This document shows, one piece after another, positions 25,572 to 35,667 of a stretch of DNA of 64,000 nucleotides (its first letter is position 1; each line of letters opens with the position of its first letter). The DNA lies in contig CAVSKV010000004.1 of assembly GCA_963728785.1 (NCBI GenBank), positions 186,001 to 250,000 on the forward strand, in the 5' to 3' direction. Source of the stretch: JAGWRI01 sp963728785 (GTDB lineage: Bacteria > Gemmatimonadota > Gemmatimonadetes > Gemmatimonadales > Gemmatimonadaceae). The notes beneath the pieces are model-generated. The model worked only from the letters and a program-made list of their open reading frames with translations, ran no database searches and was not told the DNA's origin. The position numbers were made by a program, and so were the translations under genes.

Positions 25572-26060
25572 CTAGAAGGCGGCGTTCCCGCGCGAGAGCA
25601 TCATCTGCCAGAGGTCGCGATTGGCCTCCCAGCGCTCGCGTTCGGCCGCGACGGTAATTGCGGCGACGTTGGTCTGCAACATCCGGAACAGCGGTGTGAG
25701 CTTGGCCATGCTGGTCTTGGTGAATGCGCCCTGGTCATCGATCAGCGCGACCCACAGTTGGATGTTGGCGTCCCAACGCTGCCGTTCGGGGAGATTGGCA
25801 TTGCGGCCCACGTTGCGGCGAATGCGCTCGAGCAGGGCGAGCATCCTCTGGTGGTCGGACTTGGCGATGGGCCCGGTCTGGGCGAGTTCGATCTGCCACA
25901 GTTGGACGTTGGCGCTCCAGCGTTCCTTCTCGGCGCTTGGGTTGATCTGCGCGACATTGGCCTTCATCACGTCAATCGGCGCCTTGGGGGCCGCTGGCTG
26001 CTGGCCGATAGCCAGCCCGGGCACGATGAGCAGCAGCGACCACAGGTTCTTGAGTCTCAT
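25572..26060 (-). CDS. secreted protein with three ERWxANxxLW repeats
   Basis: A 162-residue exported protein (signal MRLKNLWSLLLIVPGLAIG) of no recognised family. Its mature part contains three repeats of about 45 residues, each ending with a motif of the form E-x-x-R-W-x-A-N-x-x-L-W: EKERWSANVQLWQ, ERQRWDANIQLWV and ERERWEANRDLWQ. The repeats are probably helical. GAGGAG lies five bases before the ATG at 26060. It is convergent with no close partner; the kinase gene ends upstream in the same direction. Confidence 0.72.
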   Translation of the reverse strand: MRLKNLWSLLLIVPGLAIGQQPAAPKAPIDVMKANVAQINPSAEKERWSANVQLWQIELAQTGPIAKSDHQRMLALLERIRRNVGRNANLPERQRWDANIQLWVALIDDQGAFTKTSMAKLTPLFRMLQTNVAAITVAAERERWEANRDLWQMMLSRGNAAF

Positions 26061-26319
26061 GGCATCTCCTCGATAGGCGGGATTGGCGTCCGGTGGCGGT
26101 CACCCAACCAATTCAAATGTCGGCATGAACCGCAGCGCGGAGTGTCGGGGAGGATGAGCATAGTGCGTAAGGGTTCCGGGCGGGCGCGAGGATGCCGGCG
26201 TAATCGGTTGCCGGGCGAAGGGTTGCCCTACGCGATACGGCAATTTCCCGACACTGAGCTTCGGAATGCGCCATCATCATCCGGTGTCGCACGCCGGGCG
26301 ATCACATCGAGGAGTGGCC

Positions 26320-26625
26320 ATGGCCGTCGCGCACGCGAAGGGGCCCTTCTGCCAGAGCTGTGGAATGCCGCTGGCGAAGCCCGAGGATTTCGGTACGTCA
26401 AGAGGTGGATCTCGGGCCGAGGACTACTGCCACTTCTGTTATGCGGACGGCGCGTTCATCAATCCGGAGATGACGCTGCCGGAGATGACGGACATCTGTG
26501 TTGGGGCGCTGGAGCGCCAGGGGATTCCGGGCGCGCAGGCCCGGACGCTGATGGCGCGCACGCTGCCGCTGTTGACGCGCTGGCGGGCACCCGTGAACGG
26601 CGTGACCCAGGCTGCTCGCGGGTAA
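26320..26625 (+). CDS. putative zinc-ribbon protein
   Basis: A 101-residue protein with two CxxC pairs: CQSCGMPLAKPEDFGT near the N-terminus and YCHFCYADGAFINPEMT. This arrangement is that of the putative zinc-ribbon family whose members are annotated as transcriptional-regulator-like. GAGGAG lies before the ATG at 26320. A palindromic terminator follows 15 nt after the stop. Confidence 0.82.
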   Translation: MAVAHAKGPFCQSCGMPLAKPEDFGTSRGGSRAEDYCHFCYADGAFINPEMTLPEMTDICVGALERQGIPGAQARTLMARTLPLLTRWRAPVNGVTQAARG

Positions 26626-26640
26626 GAGGAGACGCCGACG

Positions 26641-26668
26641 AACGGCGCCCCGTTGGGGGCGCCGTTCC
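26641..26668. terminator. bidirectional hairpin terminator
   Basis: AACGGCGCCC at 26641-26650 pairs with GGGCGCCGTT at 26657-26666 around a 6-nt loop. The stem sequence is the same as that of the nrdJ terminator, but no T-run follows. It sits between two convergent genes. Confidence 0.7.
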
Positions 26669-26703
26669 CTGTCAGTTCAACATTCTCGCGATATGGGCGC
26701 CGC

Positions 26704-29700
26704 TCACGGCACGATGCCGCACACCTGGCCGGGCGCGCACTTGGGGTTGATGGGCGGCAGGCCGAGCTTCTTCGCCTGGGAGTTGAACGCCGCGAGATCG
26801 GTGGCCCAGACCCTGGCCAGCGCGTCGGTCTGCACCTTGAGCTTGCCGGTCAGGTAGTCGAAGATGGGCTGCGCGCTGGCGATGGGGCGGCCGTCGCCGC
26901 TGTTCACGGTGCTGAGCAGCGTACCGAGGCGGTTGTTGATCTTGATTGGGAAATTGAGCGGGTCCTGCTCGCTCTGGTTCTGCACCTGATAGATGTTCGC
27001 CTCGATGGCGCCCGCGTGCTCGTTGAGCTTGTCGCCGAGCTGTTTGAGGGTGGCGTCGTCGGACTTCTTGAGCCGGTCGTCCACCTGCGTCTTGACGTTG
27101 CGCACGTCGACCACCGCCTGGTTGGACTCGGAGAGCTTGTCGCGGATCCGGATGGCGAGGGCGAACTGCACCTGGAGGTCAGCGTCGGTGACGTCGATGA
27201 ACAGGGGGTTGCGCTTGACGGTCAACGGCTGGGTGAGCGAGCGGCCGTCGACGATCAGGCGCACGGTGTACCTGCCCGGAGGCGCGGCGGGGCCCTGCGT
27301 GCTGGCGCCCCAGAGGATCATGCCCGGGAAGCCCTTCGCCGCCTCGTAGCGCAGATCCCAGGTGAAGTGGTCGATGCCCTCGGTCTTGGGCGGGGCAGTG
27401 GGTCCTCCGAACCGGCCGAAGCCGCCGCGACCGCGTCCCGTGGCGGCGGTGGTGTCGGGCTTGTACTCGCGGATCACGCGGCCAGCGGCATCGAGAATGT
27501 CGAGGCGCACGTCCTTGGCCGGGTGCTTGAGCCAGTACGTGATGACGGCGCCGTCGGTGGAGCGAATGGCGGGCGGCGGCGCGAACAGGTACGCGTCGGC
27601 GGCCGCCTCGACGGCCGGCGTGAACTGCTCGAGGGGCACGTCGTTATCGAGGATGTAGAACCCGCGCCCGTGCGTGGAGATGACGAGGTCGTTGCGATAC
27701 GCGATCAGGTCCGAGACCGGGACGTCGGGGAGGTTCAGGGAGAGCGACGACCAGTGGTCGCCGTCGTCGTACGACAGGTATACCCCGTGCTGGGTGGCGG
27801 CGTAGAGCAGGCCCTTGCGGTTGGGGTCCTCGCGCACGGCGTGGACGTAGTCGTCGGCGCGGATGCCGTCGACGATCTTGGTCCACGTCTTGCCGTAGTC
27901 GTGTGTGCGGAAGATGTAGGGCGCCTTGTCGTCGAGCAGCGGGCGCTTGACGGCCACGTAGGCCGCACCGCCGTCGAACGCCGAGGCGTCGATCAGGCTC
28001 ACGCGGCCGAAGTCGGGCATGCCGTTGGGGGTGACGTCGGTCCATGTCTTGCCGCCGTCGCGCGTGAGGTACACGAGTCCGTCGTCGGAGCCCGTCCAGA
28101 TCACGTTGACGTCCTTCTTGGAGGGCCCGATGGCGAAGATCGTGGCGTACACCTCGGGGGCGTTCATGTCGTGGGTGATCGGCCCGCCGGACGGACCCAT
28201 GGTGGTGGGATCGTGGCGGGTGAGGTCGGGACTGATGCGTGTCCAGCTCTGGCCCGCGTCGGTGGTTTTCCAGAGGTGTTGCGAGCTGGTGAACAGCAGG
28301 CGCGGATTGACGGGTGAGAAGATGATGGGGTACGTCCACTGCCAGCGTTCGACGAGCGCGCTGGAGGGCTCGCCCGAGAACATGAGCGGATACGGATTGA
28401 CCTCGCGCGACAGCCCGGTGCGCCGATTGAGGCGCTCCATGAAGCCGCCGTTGTTGGCGCCCGAGAAGAAGACGTCGGGGTCGAGGGGATCGGGAGCGAT
28501 GTAGCCGGGCTCCGAGCCGCCCGGACTGAACGTCTCGGGGGCCGCGCCCCCGCGCCCGCCGCCGCGGCCGCCGCGGCCGAAGCCACGGCCCAGGCCGGTG
28601 TTGCTGGGAATGCAGACCGTGCCGTCGTCCTGCTGGGCGCCGCAGACGTCGTAGGGGTAGTTGACGGTGGCGGCCGCGTGATACATCTGGGCCGTGGAGT
28701 AGGTCTCGGGGGTCCAGTTCTGGCCGCCGTCGGTGGTCACGGCGCCGCCGCCGTCGTTGCCGACCACCATGTGCTGGCCGCTATCGGGGTCGATCCACAG
28801 GTCGTGGAAGTCGCCGTGCGTGCCGCGGAGCGTGGTGAGCGTCTTGCCGCCGTCGACGGACTTGAAGAGGCTCGTGTTCTGCATGTAGACGAGATTCTCG
28901 TCCTTGGGATCGGCGTAGACGTGGGTGTAGTAGAAGGCGCGCTGCTTGATGTCGTGACTGCCGTTGACGAAGGTCCAGGTGGCGCCGGCATCGTCGGAGC
29001 GGTAGAGGCCGCCGCTGTCGTTCTCGACCAGGGCGTAGACGCGGTTGGAGTTGGCGGGGGAGACAGCGATGCCGATCTTGCCGTCGATGCCCGGGGGGAG
29101 CCCCGGGTTGTGGGTGATCTCGGTCCAAGTCTTGCCGCCGTCGGTGGATTTGAAGAGGCCCGACCCAGGACCGCCGGACCACGCCGTGTATTCCTTGCGG
29201 AAGGCCTGCCAGAGCGCGGCGTAGACGACCTTGGGATTGTTGCGGTCGATCTCGACGTCGATGCCGCCGGTGCCCGCATCACGATAGAGCACCTTGCGCC
29301 AGGTGACGCCACCGTCGGTGCTCTTGAAGATGCCGCGGTCCTCGCTCGGCACCGCGTACTGCCCGAACACGGCGGCGAACGCGATGTTGGGATCGGTGGG
29401 ATCTATACGAATTTTGGAAATGGCATCGACGTTCTGGAACGCCACGTGGGTCCAGGTCTTGCCCGCGTCCATGGAACGGTAGATGCCGTCGCCGGGCATG
29501 ATGTTGCCGCGGATCTCCGACTCGCCGGTGCCGATGAGCACCTCGTCGGGTCTGGTTTCCGCCACGGCCACCGCGCCCACCGACGCGCTGGTCATCTGGC
29601 CGTCGGTGACGGGGGCCCAGTGCTCGCCGCCGTCGGTGGTTTTCCAGAGGCCGCCACCGGTGGCGCCGAAGTACGACATCGCGGGCTGTCCGCGGACGCC

Positions 29701-29901
29701 GGACACGGCGATCGAGCGGCCGCCGCGTTCGGGGCCGATGTTGCGCCACTTGAACGAATTCAAAATTGTCGTATCGACGGGCGCGGCGATGACCTTGCCG
29801 GGCCGCGGGGCGGGCTGGCGGTCGCGGGTCCAGCCGGCGGCCGCGAACACGAGGGCGGCGGGCAGGGCGGAGAGGGCGAGGAGTTTCTGGAGGCGGGGCA
29901 T
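26704..29901 (-). CDS. exported BNR/sortilin-type beta-propeller protein
   Basis: A 1065-residue secreted protein of the glycosyl-hydrolase-like BNR-repeat (VPS10/sortilin) group. The signal is MPRLQKLLALSALPAALVFA. Many repeats carry the Asp-box pattern S/T-x-D-G-G-x-T-W: STDGGVTWRKV, STDGGKTWTEI, RSDDAGATWTF, TTDAGQSWTRI and TRDGGKTWTDV. They should form two propellers over the first 700 residues. A beta-sandwich and a helical C-terminal segment follow (about residues 860-1060). Such proteins are common in this kind of genome; no enzymatic activity is established. The ATG at 29901 (AAGGA upstream) is chosen for the signal peptide. Confidence 0.85.
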   Translation of the reverse strand: MPRLQKLLALSALPAALVFAAAGWTRDRQPAPRPGKVIAAPVDTTILNSFKWRNIGPERGGRSIAVSGVRGQPAMSYFGATGGGLWKTTDGGEHWAPVTDGQMTSASVGAVAVAETRPDEVLIGTGESEIRGNIMPGDGIYRSMDAGKTWTHVAFQNVDAISKIRIDPTDPNIAFAAVFGQYAVPSEDRGIFKSTDGGVTWRKVLYRDAGTGGIDVEIDRNNPKVVYAALWQAFRKEYTAWSGGPGSGLFKSTDGGKTWTEITHNPGLPPGIDGKIGIAVSPANSNRVYALVENDSGGLYRSDDAGATWTFVNGSHDIKQRAFYYTHVYADPKDENLVYMQNTSLFKSVDGGKTLTTLRGTHGDFHDLWIDPDSGQHMVVGNDGGGAVTTDGGQNWTPETYSTAQMYHAAATVNYPYDVCGAQQDDGTVCIPSNTGLGRGFGRGGRGGGRGGAAPETFSPGGSEPGYIAPDPLDPDVFFSGANNGGFMERLNRRTGLSREVNPYPLMFSGEPSSALVERWQWTYPIIFSPVNPRLLFTSSQHLWKTTDAGQSWTRISPDLTRHDPTTMGPSGGPITHDMNAPEVYATIFAIGPSKKDVNVIWTGSDDGLVYLTRDGGKTWTDVTPNGMPDFGRVSLIDASAFDGGAAYVAVKRPLLDDKAPYIFRTHDYGKTWTKIVDGIRADDYVHAVREDPNRKGLLYAATQHGVYLSYDDGDHWSSLSLNLPDVPVSDLIAYRNDLVISTHGRGFYILDNDVPLEQFTPAVEAAADAYLFAPPPAIRSTDGAVITYWLKHPAKDVRLDILDAAGRVIREYKPDTTAATGRGRGGFGRFGGPTAPPKTEGIDHFTWDLRYEAAKGFPGMILWGASTQGPAAPPGRYTVRLIVDGRSLTQPLTVKRNPLFIDVTDADLQVQFALAIRIRDKLSESNQAVVDVRNVKTQVDDRLKKSDDATLKQLGDKLNEHAGAIEANIYQVQNQSEQDPLNFPIKINNRLGTLLSTVNSGDGRPIASAQPIFDYLTGKLKVQTDALARVWATDLAAFNSQAKKLGLPPINPKCAPGQVCGIVP

Positions 29902-30036
29902 GGCGGATTCCTTACCGAGGTGCGTGGGGAACCATGCCTGAATAACGCCTGCGGGGCGCGGCCATGTCCAGAGCGCCCGGGCGAATCCGGCCGTGCGTTG
30001 GTGTCCAGGGGCATTTTGTGCCATCTTACCAGGCAT

Positions 30037-32826
30037 ATGACCCTTCCCTTCGACGGACCCGGCCGCCGGGTGCTTCCTCCCATGCGGCGCGACGTGCGAC
30101 GCTTGATCATCGCGATCGTCGCCCTGATGTTCCTTGCGCTGTTCGTCGTGCCCTGGCTGGCGACCTTCGCCACCGATTGGCTGTGGTTCCGCCAGGTGGG
30201 ATTCACGACGGTGTTCATGACCTCGCTGATCTGGCGCGTGGCCCTGTTCGTGGTCGGCGGCCTGGTGGCTTACGCCATCGTCGGCGGCAACATTCGCATC
30301 GCCACGTCGCACCAGGGCAAGATGCCGGCGCTGTTCATCAATCGCGTGAACCAGCCGCCGTTGGACGTCTCGCGCTTCCTGCCGCGTGCGCTGCGGTTGG
30401 GCGCGCTGTTCGTTTCATTCCTGGTGGCGGTGTCGATGGGGGCGCTGTGGATGACGTTCGTCCAAGCGTTCCATGCCGCGTCGGTAGGGCAGACCGACGC
30501 GCTGTTCGGGCGCGACATCGGGTTCTACCTGTTCCGTCTGCCGGCGATCTCGGCTGCGCTCACGGTGCTCATTCTGCTCGTGACGCTTTCGCTGGGCGCC
30601 GCCTCGCTGGTCTACGCGCTGCGGGGACAGTTGCCGATCGGGCCGGGCCGGCCCAAGGCGGACGCAGGCGCCGAACGGCACGTCGGCATGCTGTTGGCGG
30701 TGCTGTTCGTGCTCACGGCCGTGCGGCTGTGGATCGTGCGGTCGGCGGAGTTGCTGTATTCCACCACCGGTCCGCTGGTGGGCGCGAGTTACGCCGACGT
30801 GCACGTGATGCTGCCGGGCATTCGCGTTTCGGCAATCGTCGCGCTGATCGCGGCGGGCCTGGTGGTGTACGGCATGCTTCGAGGGCGGCTGCTGCGCTAT
30901 GCCCTGATCGCGATTGCGGCATACGCGGCGGTGGGAGTCGTGGCCCGCGGGGTGCTGCCGTTCACGGTGGAAAAGCTGAGCGTCCTGCCCAACGAGCTGG
31001 TCAAGGAGGCGCCGTACCTCAAGAATCACATTGTCGCGACGCGTGCCGCGTGGGGTATCGAAAACGTTCAGACGAGCGCGCTGAGCGGCGAGGCGACGCT
31101 CACGATGGCGGACATCAAGGCCAACGCAGCGACGATCAACAATGTCCGGTTGTGGGAGCGTGATCTGCTGCAGCAGACGTTCAAGCAGCTGCAGGAGATC
31201 CGCACGTATTACGACTTCGTCTCGGTGAACGACGACCGGTACACGATCCAGGGGCAGTACCGGCAGGTGCACCTGTCGGCGCGCGAGTTGAACACCACGT
31301 CGCTGCCCACGCAGACGTTCATCAACGACCGGCTGACGTTCACGCACGGCATGGGCGTGACGATGGCGCCGGTGAACCAAGTGACGGAAGAGGGGCTGCC
31401 GGTGCTGTTCGTCAAGGATCTGCCGCCGGCGTCGCCGGTGGGAATCTCGCTGACGCGGCCGGAACTGTACTACGGGCAGTTGACGAACAGCTACGTGTTC
31501 GTGGACACCAAGCAGAAGGAGTTCGATTATCCGGCTGGGGACAGCGACACGTACACGTCGTACGCCGGCGGCGGCGGAGTCCCGGTTGGCTCGTTCCTCC
31601 GCCGGGCGCTGTACGCCTGGGAGTTCGGGTCGGCGAAGATCCTGTTCTCGAACGACATCACCGGATCGGCGCGCATCATGTATCACCGGAACATCATGGA
31701 TGGGGCGACGACGGCGCTTCCGTTTCTCACGTTCGACTCCGATCCGTACCCCGTGATCACGGACGCGGGCGGGTTGGAATGGGTGCTCGACGGGTACACG
31801 ACGAGCGACGCCTATCCATATTCGGAGCCCGTGGACGGCGCGAACTACATGCGGAACAGCGTCAAGGTGACGATCAACGCGTACAACGGGGCGATCGCGG
31901 CCTACGTGATGGACCCGAACGATCCGGTGATCCGCACCTACGAGGCGATCTTCAGCGGGATCTTCAAGCCGCTGGCGGCCATGCCGGCCGACATCCGACG
32001 GCACCTGCGTTATCCGGGGCAGCTGTTCCGGATCCAGGCGACGCTGCAGGCCACCTACCACATGGACAGCCCAGACGCGTTCTACCACCGCGAGGATCAG
32101 TGGCAGATTCCGACGCCGGACGACCAGAGCGGCACCGCGGTGCCGTTCATGCGGCACATCATCATGCGGCTGCCCGGCGAGCAGAAGGAGGAGTTCATCT
32201 ACATGACTCCATTCACGCCCCGCGGCAAGGACAACCTCGCGGCGTGGATGGTGGCGCGGATGGACGGTGTTCATTATGGGCAGCTCATGGTATACCGCTT
32301 TCCCAAGCAGAGCCTGGTGTATGGGCCCAAGCAGATCGTGAACCGGATCAACCAGGACACCGACATCTCGCGCCAGATCACGCTCTGGGATCAGCGGGGC
32401 TCGGAAGTGATCCGCGGGGAACTGCTCGTGATCCCGATCGAGGAATCGCTGATCTACGTGCAGCCGTTGTTCCTGCGGGCGTCGGGTGGATCCATTCCCG
32501 AGATGAAGCGCGTGGTCGTCGCGAGCGGCGACCGGGTGGTCATGGGGGAGACGCTCGACCAGGCGCTGGATGCGATGTTCGGCAGCGGCGCGCCGGCCCC
32601 GGTGGAGGCTGCTCCCGCGGACACGTCGGGACAGGGCGAACTCTCGGCGACTTCCCGCGCCCAGGGGCCGGCGCGCGCCGTCGGGACGGCGGCGCTGCTG
32701 CAACAGGCGCAGGACCACTACACCCGCGCCATCGCCGCCCAGCGGGCGGGTGACTGGGCCGCCTACGGCAAGGAGATCGACGCCCTGGGCGCCGTGCTCC
32801 GCCAGCTCAAGGCGGGCCAGCATTAG
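30037..32826 (+). CDS. UPF0182-family large membrane protein
   Basis: A 929-residue protein of the UPF0182 (COG1615) family. About seven hydrophobic helices fill the first 300 residues (IIAIVALMFLALFVVPWLA; VALFVVGGLVAYAIVGG and others). A large extracytoplasmic domain follows, rich in the family's signatures: VRLWERDLLQQTFKQLQEIR, YYDFVSVNDDRYTIQGQYRQ, RELNTTSLPTQTF and FLRRALYAWEFGSAKILFS. An Ala-rich C-terminal tail ends in a TPR-like helix pair. Function unknown. ATG at 30037. The divergent BNR gene starts 135 nt away. Confidence 0.92.
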   Translation: MTLPFDGPGRRVLPPMRRDVRRLIIAIVALMFLALFVVPWLATFATDWLWFRQVGFTTVFMTSLIWRVALFVVGGLVAYAIVGGNIRIATSHQGKMPALFINRVNQPPLDVSRFLPRALRLGALFVSFLVAVSMGALWMTFVQAFHAASVGQTDALFGRDIGFYLFRLPAISAALTVLILLVTLSLGAASLVYALRGQLPIGPGRPKADAGAERHVGMLLAVLFVLTAVRLWIVRSAELLYSTTGPLVGASYADVHVMLPGIRVSAIVALIAAGLVVYGMLRGRLLRYALIAIAAYAAVGVVARGVLPFTVEKLSVLPNELVKEAPYLKNHIVATRAAWGIENVQTSALSGEATLTMADIKANAATINNVRLWERDLLQQTFKQLQEIRTYYDFVSVNDDRYTIQGQYRQVHLSARELNTTSLPTQTFINDRLTFTHGMGVTMAPVNQVTEEGLPVLFVKDLPPASPVGISLTRPELYYGQLTNSYVFVDTKQKEFDYPAGDSDTYTSYAGGGGVPVGSFLRRALYAWEFGSAKILFSNDITGSARIMYHRNIMDGATTALPFLTFDSDPYPVITDAGGLEWVLDGYTTSDAYPYSEPVDGANYMRNSVKVTINAYNGAIAAYVMDPNDPVIRTYEAIFSGIFKPLAAMPADIRRHLRYPGQLFRIQATLQATYHMDSPDAFYHREDQWQIPTPDDQSGTAVPFMRHIIMRLPGEQKEEFIYMTPFTPRGKDNLAAWMVARMDGVHYGQLMVYRFPKQSLVYGPKQIVNRINQDTDISRQITLWDQRGSEVIRGELLVIPIEESLIYVQPLFLRASGGSIPEMKRVVVASGDRVVMGETLDQALDAMFGSGAPAPVEAAPADTSGQGELSATSRAQGPARAVGTAALLQQAQDHYTRAIAAQRAGDWAAYGKEIDALGAVLRQLKAGQH

Positions 32827-32835
32827 CAAAACTAT

Positions 32836-35667
32836 ATGACCCCATACGAGACCGGATTCGCGAAGGCGCGGCGGTTGTTCCTCGTCGCGATGGGGCTCCT
32901 TGCCCCCGCGTTGGGCGCGCAGGGGCCGCCGGGCCTCGCCCAGCTGCTGCCCGTGGACAGCGCGGTGACGCTGGGCACGCTGCCCAACGGCCTGCACTAC
33001 TACATCCGGGTGAATCACAAGCCCGACAAACGGGCCGAACTGCGCCTGGTGGTGAACGCCGGGTCGATCCTCGAGACCGACCAGCAACTCGGTCTCGCGC
33101 ACGTCATCGAGCACATGGCGTTCGAAGGCACGCGCCACTTTCCCAAGAACACGTTGGTGAGTTACCTGCAGTCCATTGGCATGCAGTTCGGCGCCGACCT
33201 CAACGCTTCCACGGGATTCGACGAGACGGTCTACGAGCTGACCGTGCCGACCGATACCGCAGGCATCGTGGACACGGCGTTCGAGATCCTGGGCGACTGG
33301 GCGCACGGGGTGCTGTTCGACTCCAGCCGTGTGCTGGCGGAACGAGAGGTGGTGCGAGAGGAGTGGCGGGGCGACAAGGGCGCCGAGGACCGGATGATGC
33401 GCCAGTGGCTGCCCATCGCGTTCAAGGGATCGCGGTACGCCGACCGGCTTCCCATCGGCACCGAGCAGAGCATCATGACCGCCACGCCGTCCCGGCTCCG
33501 GCCGTTCTACGACGCGTGGTACCGGCCCGATCTGATGGCGGTGGTGGCCGTGGGCGACTTCGACCGGGCGCGGATCGAGGCGCTGATCAAGCAGAACTTC
33601 TCGGCGATTCCGAACCCGAGCGACGAGCAGCTGCGGCCCGTGGCGGGGATTCCCGACAATGCGGCTCCCCTGGTGGCGATCGCGACCGACAACGAGGCCA
33701 CCGGGTCGAACGTGGACGTGATCTTCAAGATGCCCCACCGCAAGACGACGACGGTGGGCGATTACCGCCGCGATCTGATGGGCAATCTGTACCTGGCCAT
33801 GCTCAACGACCGGTTCGACGAGATGGCGCAGAAACCGGATGCGCCGTTTCTCGACGCCGGCGCCTCGCGGAGTCCGTTCTACGCGCGCACGGTGGAGGCC
33901 TTCTCGCTGGCGGCCGAAGTGAAGGATGGCGGGATCGAGCGCGGCATGGCGGCGCTGCTGGAAGAGGCGCGGCGGGCCGACCAGTTCGGGTTTCTCGGAG
34001 ACGAATTGGAGCGCGCCAAGGCCAATCTGGTGCGCGGATACGAGCGCGCATACGCCGAGCGCGACAAGACGAATTCGGGATCGTACGTGGGTGAGTACGT
34101 GGACCACTATCTGTACGGTGATCCGATTCCCGGTATCAACTGGGAATACGAGACGGTGAAGGCGCTGCTGCCGGGAATCACGTTGGCCGAGGTGAACGCG
34201 GTGGGGCGGTCGTGGATGCCGCAGCAGAACCGCGTGGTGATCGTGGAGGCGCCCGACAAGGCCGGCGTCGCGGTGCCAACGAGAGAGCGGCTGCTGGCCG
34301 TGATGGACAGCGCGGCGAAGCTGACGCTCACCCCGTACAGCGAGACGGTGGCCGACGGGCCGCTGCTTCCGCCGATCAGCGCGGCGGGCCGCGTGGAGGC
34401 CGAGAAGACCATTCCGGCGATCAACGTCACCGAATGGATGCTGTCCAACGGGGCCCGCGTGGTGGTCAAGCCCACCGACTTCAAGGCCGACGAGATATTG
34501 CTGAGCGCCTATGCCAACGGCGGGACGTCGCTGGCCCCGGATTCGACCTACATGTCAGCAGCGCTGGCGTCGCAGGTTGCGTCGCTGAGCGGGCTGGGGC
34601 AGTTCAGCCGCGTGGATCTGGGCAAGAAGCTGAGCGGCAAGGCGGCCGGCGTTTCGGCCGACATCGGCGAGACCGAAGAGACGCTCTCGGGACACGCCTC
34701 TCCCAAGGACCTCGAGACGCTGTTCCAGCTAATCCACCTCGAGTTCACGGGGGCGCGGCTCGACACGGCGGCGTTCGAAGCGTTCCGGAATCAGGTGGAG
34801 CCGTATTTGGCCAATCGAACCGCGTCGCCCGACGAGGTGTTCTCCGACACGGTCCAGGCGACGATGGGGCAGCACGACTTCCGGTCGCGGCCGATCACGC
34901 CGGCGACATTCGCTGAAGTGGACCCGCACCGTGCGCTCGACTTCTTCAAGGTGCGGTTCGCCGGCGCGTCGGGGTTCACGTTCGTGTTCGTGGGCAACGT
35001 GAACCTCGACACGGTCAAGGCGCTGAGCGAGAAGTACCTGGCTACGATTCCGGCGGGCAAGGCGGAGACGTGGAGGAACACAGGGAAGGGGCCGCCCACC
35101 GGCGTCGTGGAGCGGGTTGTGCGCAAGGGCGTCGAGCCCAAGGCAAACACGCTGCTCTTCTTCACTGGACCTCTCGACTATGCGCCGCAGAACCGGTTCG
35201 AGTTGCGCGCGCTGGCCGAGCTACTGCAGATCCAGGTGATCGAGACGCTGCGCGAGAAGCTCGGGGGCACCTACAGCCCGAGCGTGAATGCCGGGATGGA
35301 GTTCGCACCGCGGCAGGAGTACACGGTACAGATGTCGTTCAGCTCGGCGCCGGCGAACGTCGACACGCTGGTCGCGACCACGATGGGGCTGATCCGGACC
35401 TTGCAGCAGCAGGGCCCTTCGGCCGCCGATGTGGCGAAGGTGAAGGAACAACTGCTCCGCGAGCACCAGGTGGAGGTGAAGCAGAACGCGTTCTGGGTGG
35501 GGAACATTGCGGCGCGGCTGCGCGCGGGCGAGGACGTCGCCGGCCTGGGCGATCCGTATACCGCGATGATCGACGCGCTGTCGGCTGGCGAGTTGCAGGC
35601 AGCGGCGAAGAAGTATCTGAATGCGGGGAACTACGCGCGCTTCGTGTTGCTGCCGGAAGAGCGGTAG
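32836..35667 (+). CDS. M16-family (insulinase-type) zinc protease, exported
   Basis: A 943-residue metalloprotease of the two-lobe PqqL/pitrilysin type. The signal region is RRLFLVAMGLLAPALGAQ. The inverted zinc motif HxxEH is HVIEHMAFEG, with the distal Glu in DETVYELTVP. Two M16 core domains and two inactive middle domains follow (for example PIGTEQSIMTATPSRLRPFY, and the second-half FTGPLDYAPQNRFELRAL and LREKLGGTYSPSVNAG). It starts 9 nt after the UPF0182 stop, so the two are probably cotranscribed. It likely degrades peptides in the periplasm. Confidence 0.94.
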   Translation: MTPYETGFAKARRLFLVAMGLLAPALGAQGPPGLAQLLPVDSAVTLGTLPNGLHYYIRVNHKPDKRAELRLVVNAGSILETDQQLGLAHVIEHMAFEGTRHFPKNTLVSYLQSIGMQFGADLNASTGFDETVYELTVPTDTAGIVDTAFEILGDWAHGVLFDSSRVLAEREVVREEWRGDKGAEDRMMRQWLPIAFKGSRYADRLPIGTEQSIMTATPSRLRPFYDAWYRPDLMAVVAVGDFDRARIEALIKQNFSAIPNPSDEQLRPVAGIPDNAAPLVAIATDNEATGSNVDVIFKMPHRKTTTVGDYRRDLMGNLYLAMLNDRFDEMAQKPDAPFLDAGASRSPFYARTVEAFSLAAEVKDGGIERGMAALLEEARRADQFGFLGDELERAKANLVRGYERAYAERDKTNSGSYVGEYVDHYLYGDPIPGINWEYETVKALLPGITLAEVNAVGRSWMPQQNRVVIVEAPDKAGVAVPTRERLLAVMDSAAKLTLTPYSETVADGPLLPPISAAGRVEAEKTIPAINVTEWMLSNGARVVVKPTDFKADEILLSAYANGGTSLAPDSTYMSAALASQVASLSGLGQFSRVDLGKKLSGKAAGVSADIGETEETLSGHASPKDLETLFQLIHLEFTGARLDTAAFEAFRNQVEPYLANRTASPDEVFSDTVQATMGQHDFRSRPITPATFAEVDPHRALDFFKVRFAGASGFTFVFVGNVNLDTVKALSEKYLATIPAGKAETWRNTGKGPPTGVVERVVRKGVEPKANTLLFFTGPLDYAPQNRFELRALAELLQIQVIETLREKLGGTYSPSVNAGMEFAPRQEYTVQMSFSSAPANVDTLVATTMGLIRTLQQQGPSAADVAKVKEQLLREHQVEVKQNAFWVGNIAARLRAGEDVAGLGDPYTAMIDALSAGELQAAAKKYLNAGNYARFVLLPEER

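Noticed and set aside
28678..30036. Upstream extension of the UPF0182 gene
   Set aside because: The frame stays open by 453 codons before the true start, but this part overlaps the BNR-repeat gene on the other strand and has no family similarity; the protein begins at 30037.
29902..30312. N-terminal extension of the BNR-repeat protein
   Set aside because: The extra residues are His/Gln/Arg-rich and lie over the UPF0182 start; the signal peptide begins at 29901 with a ribosome binding site before it.
30415..34107. Open frame of 1230 codons on the minus strand
   Set aside because: It lies wholly across two well-supported plus-strand genes (UPF0182 and M16 protease), and its protein is low-complexity Arg/His/Gln-rich without motifs.
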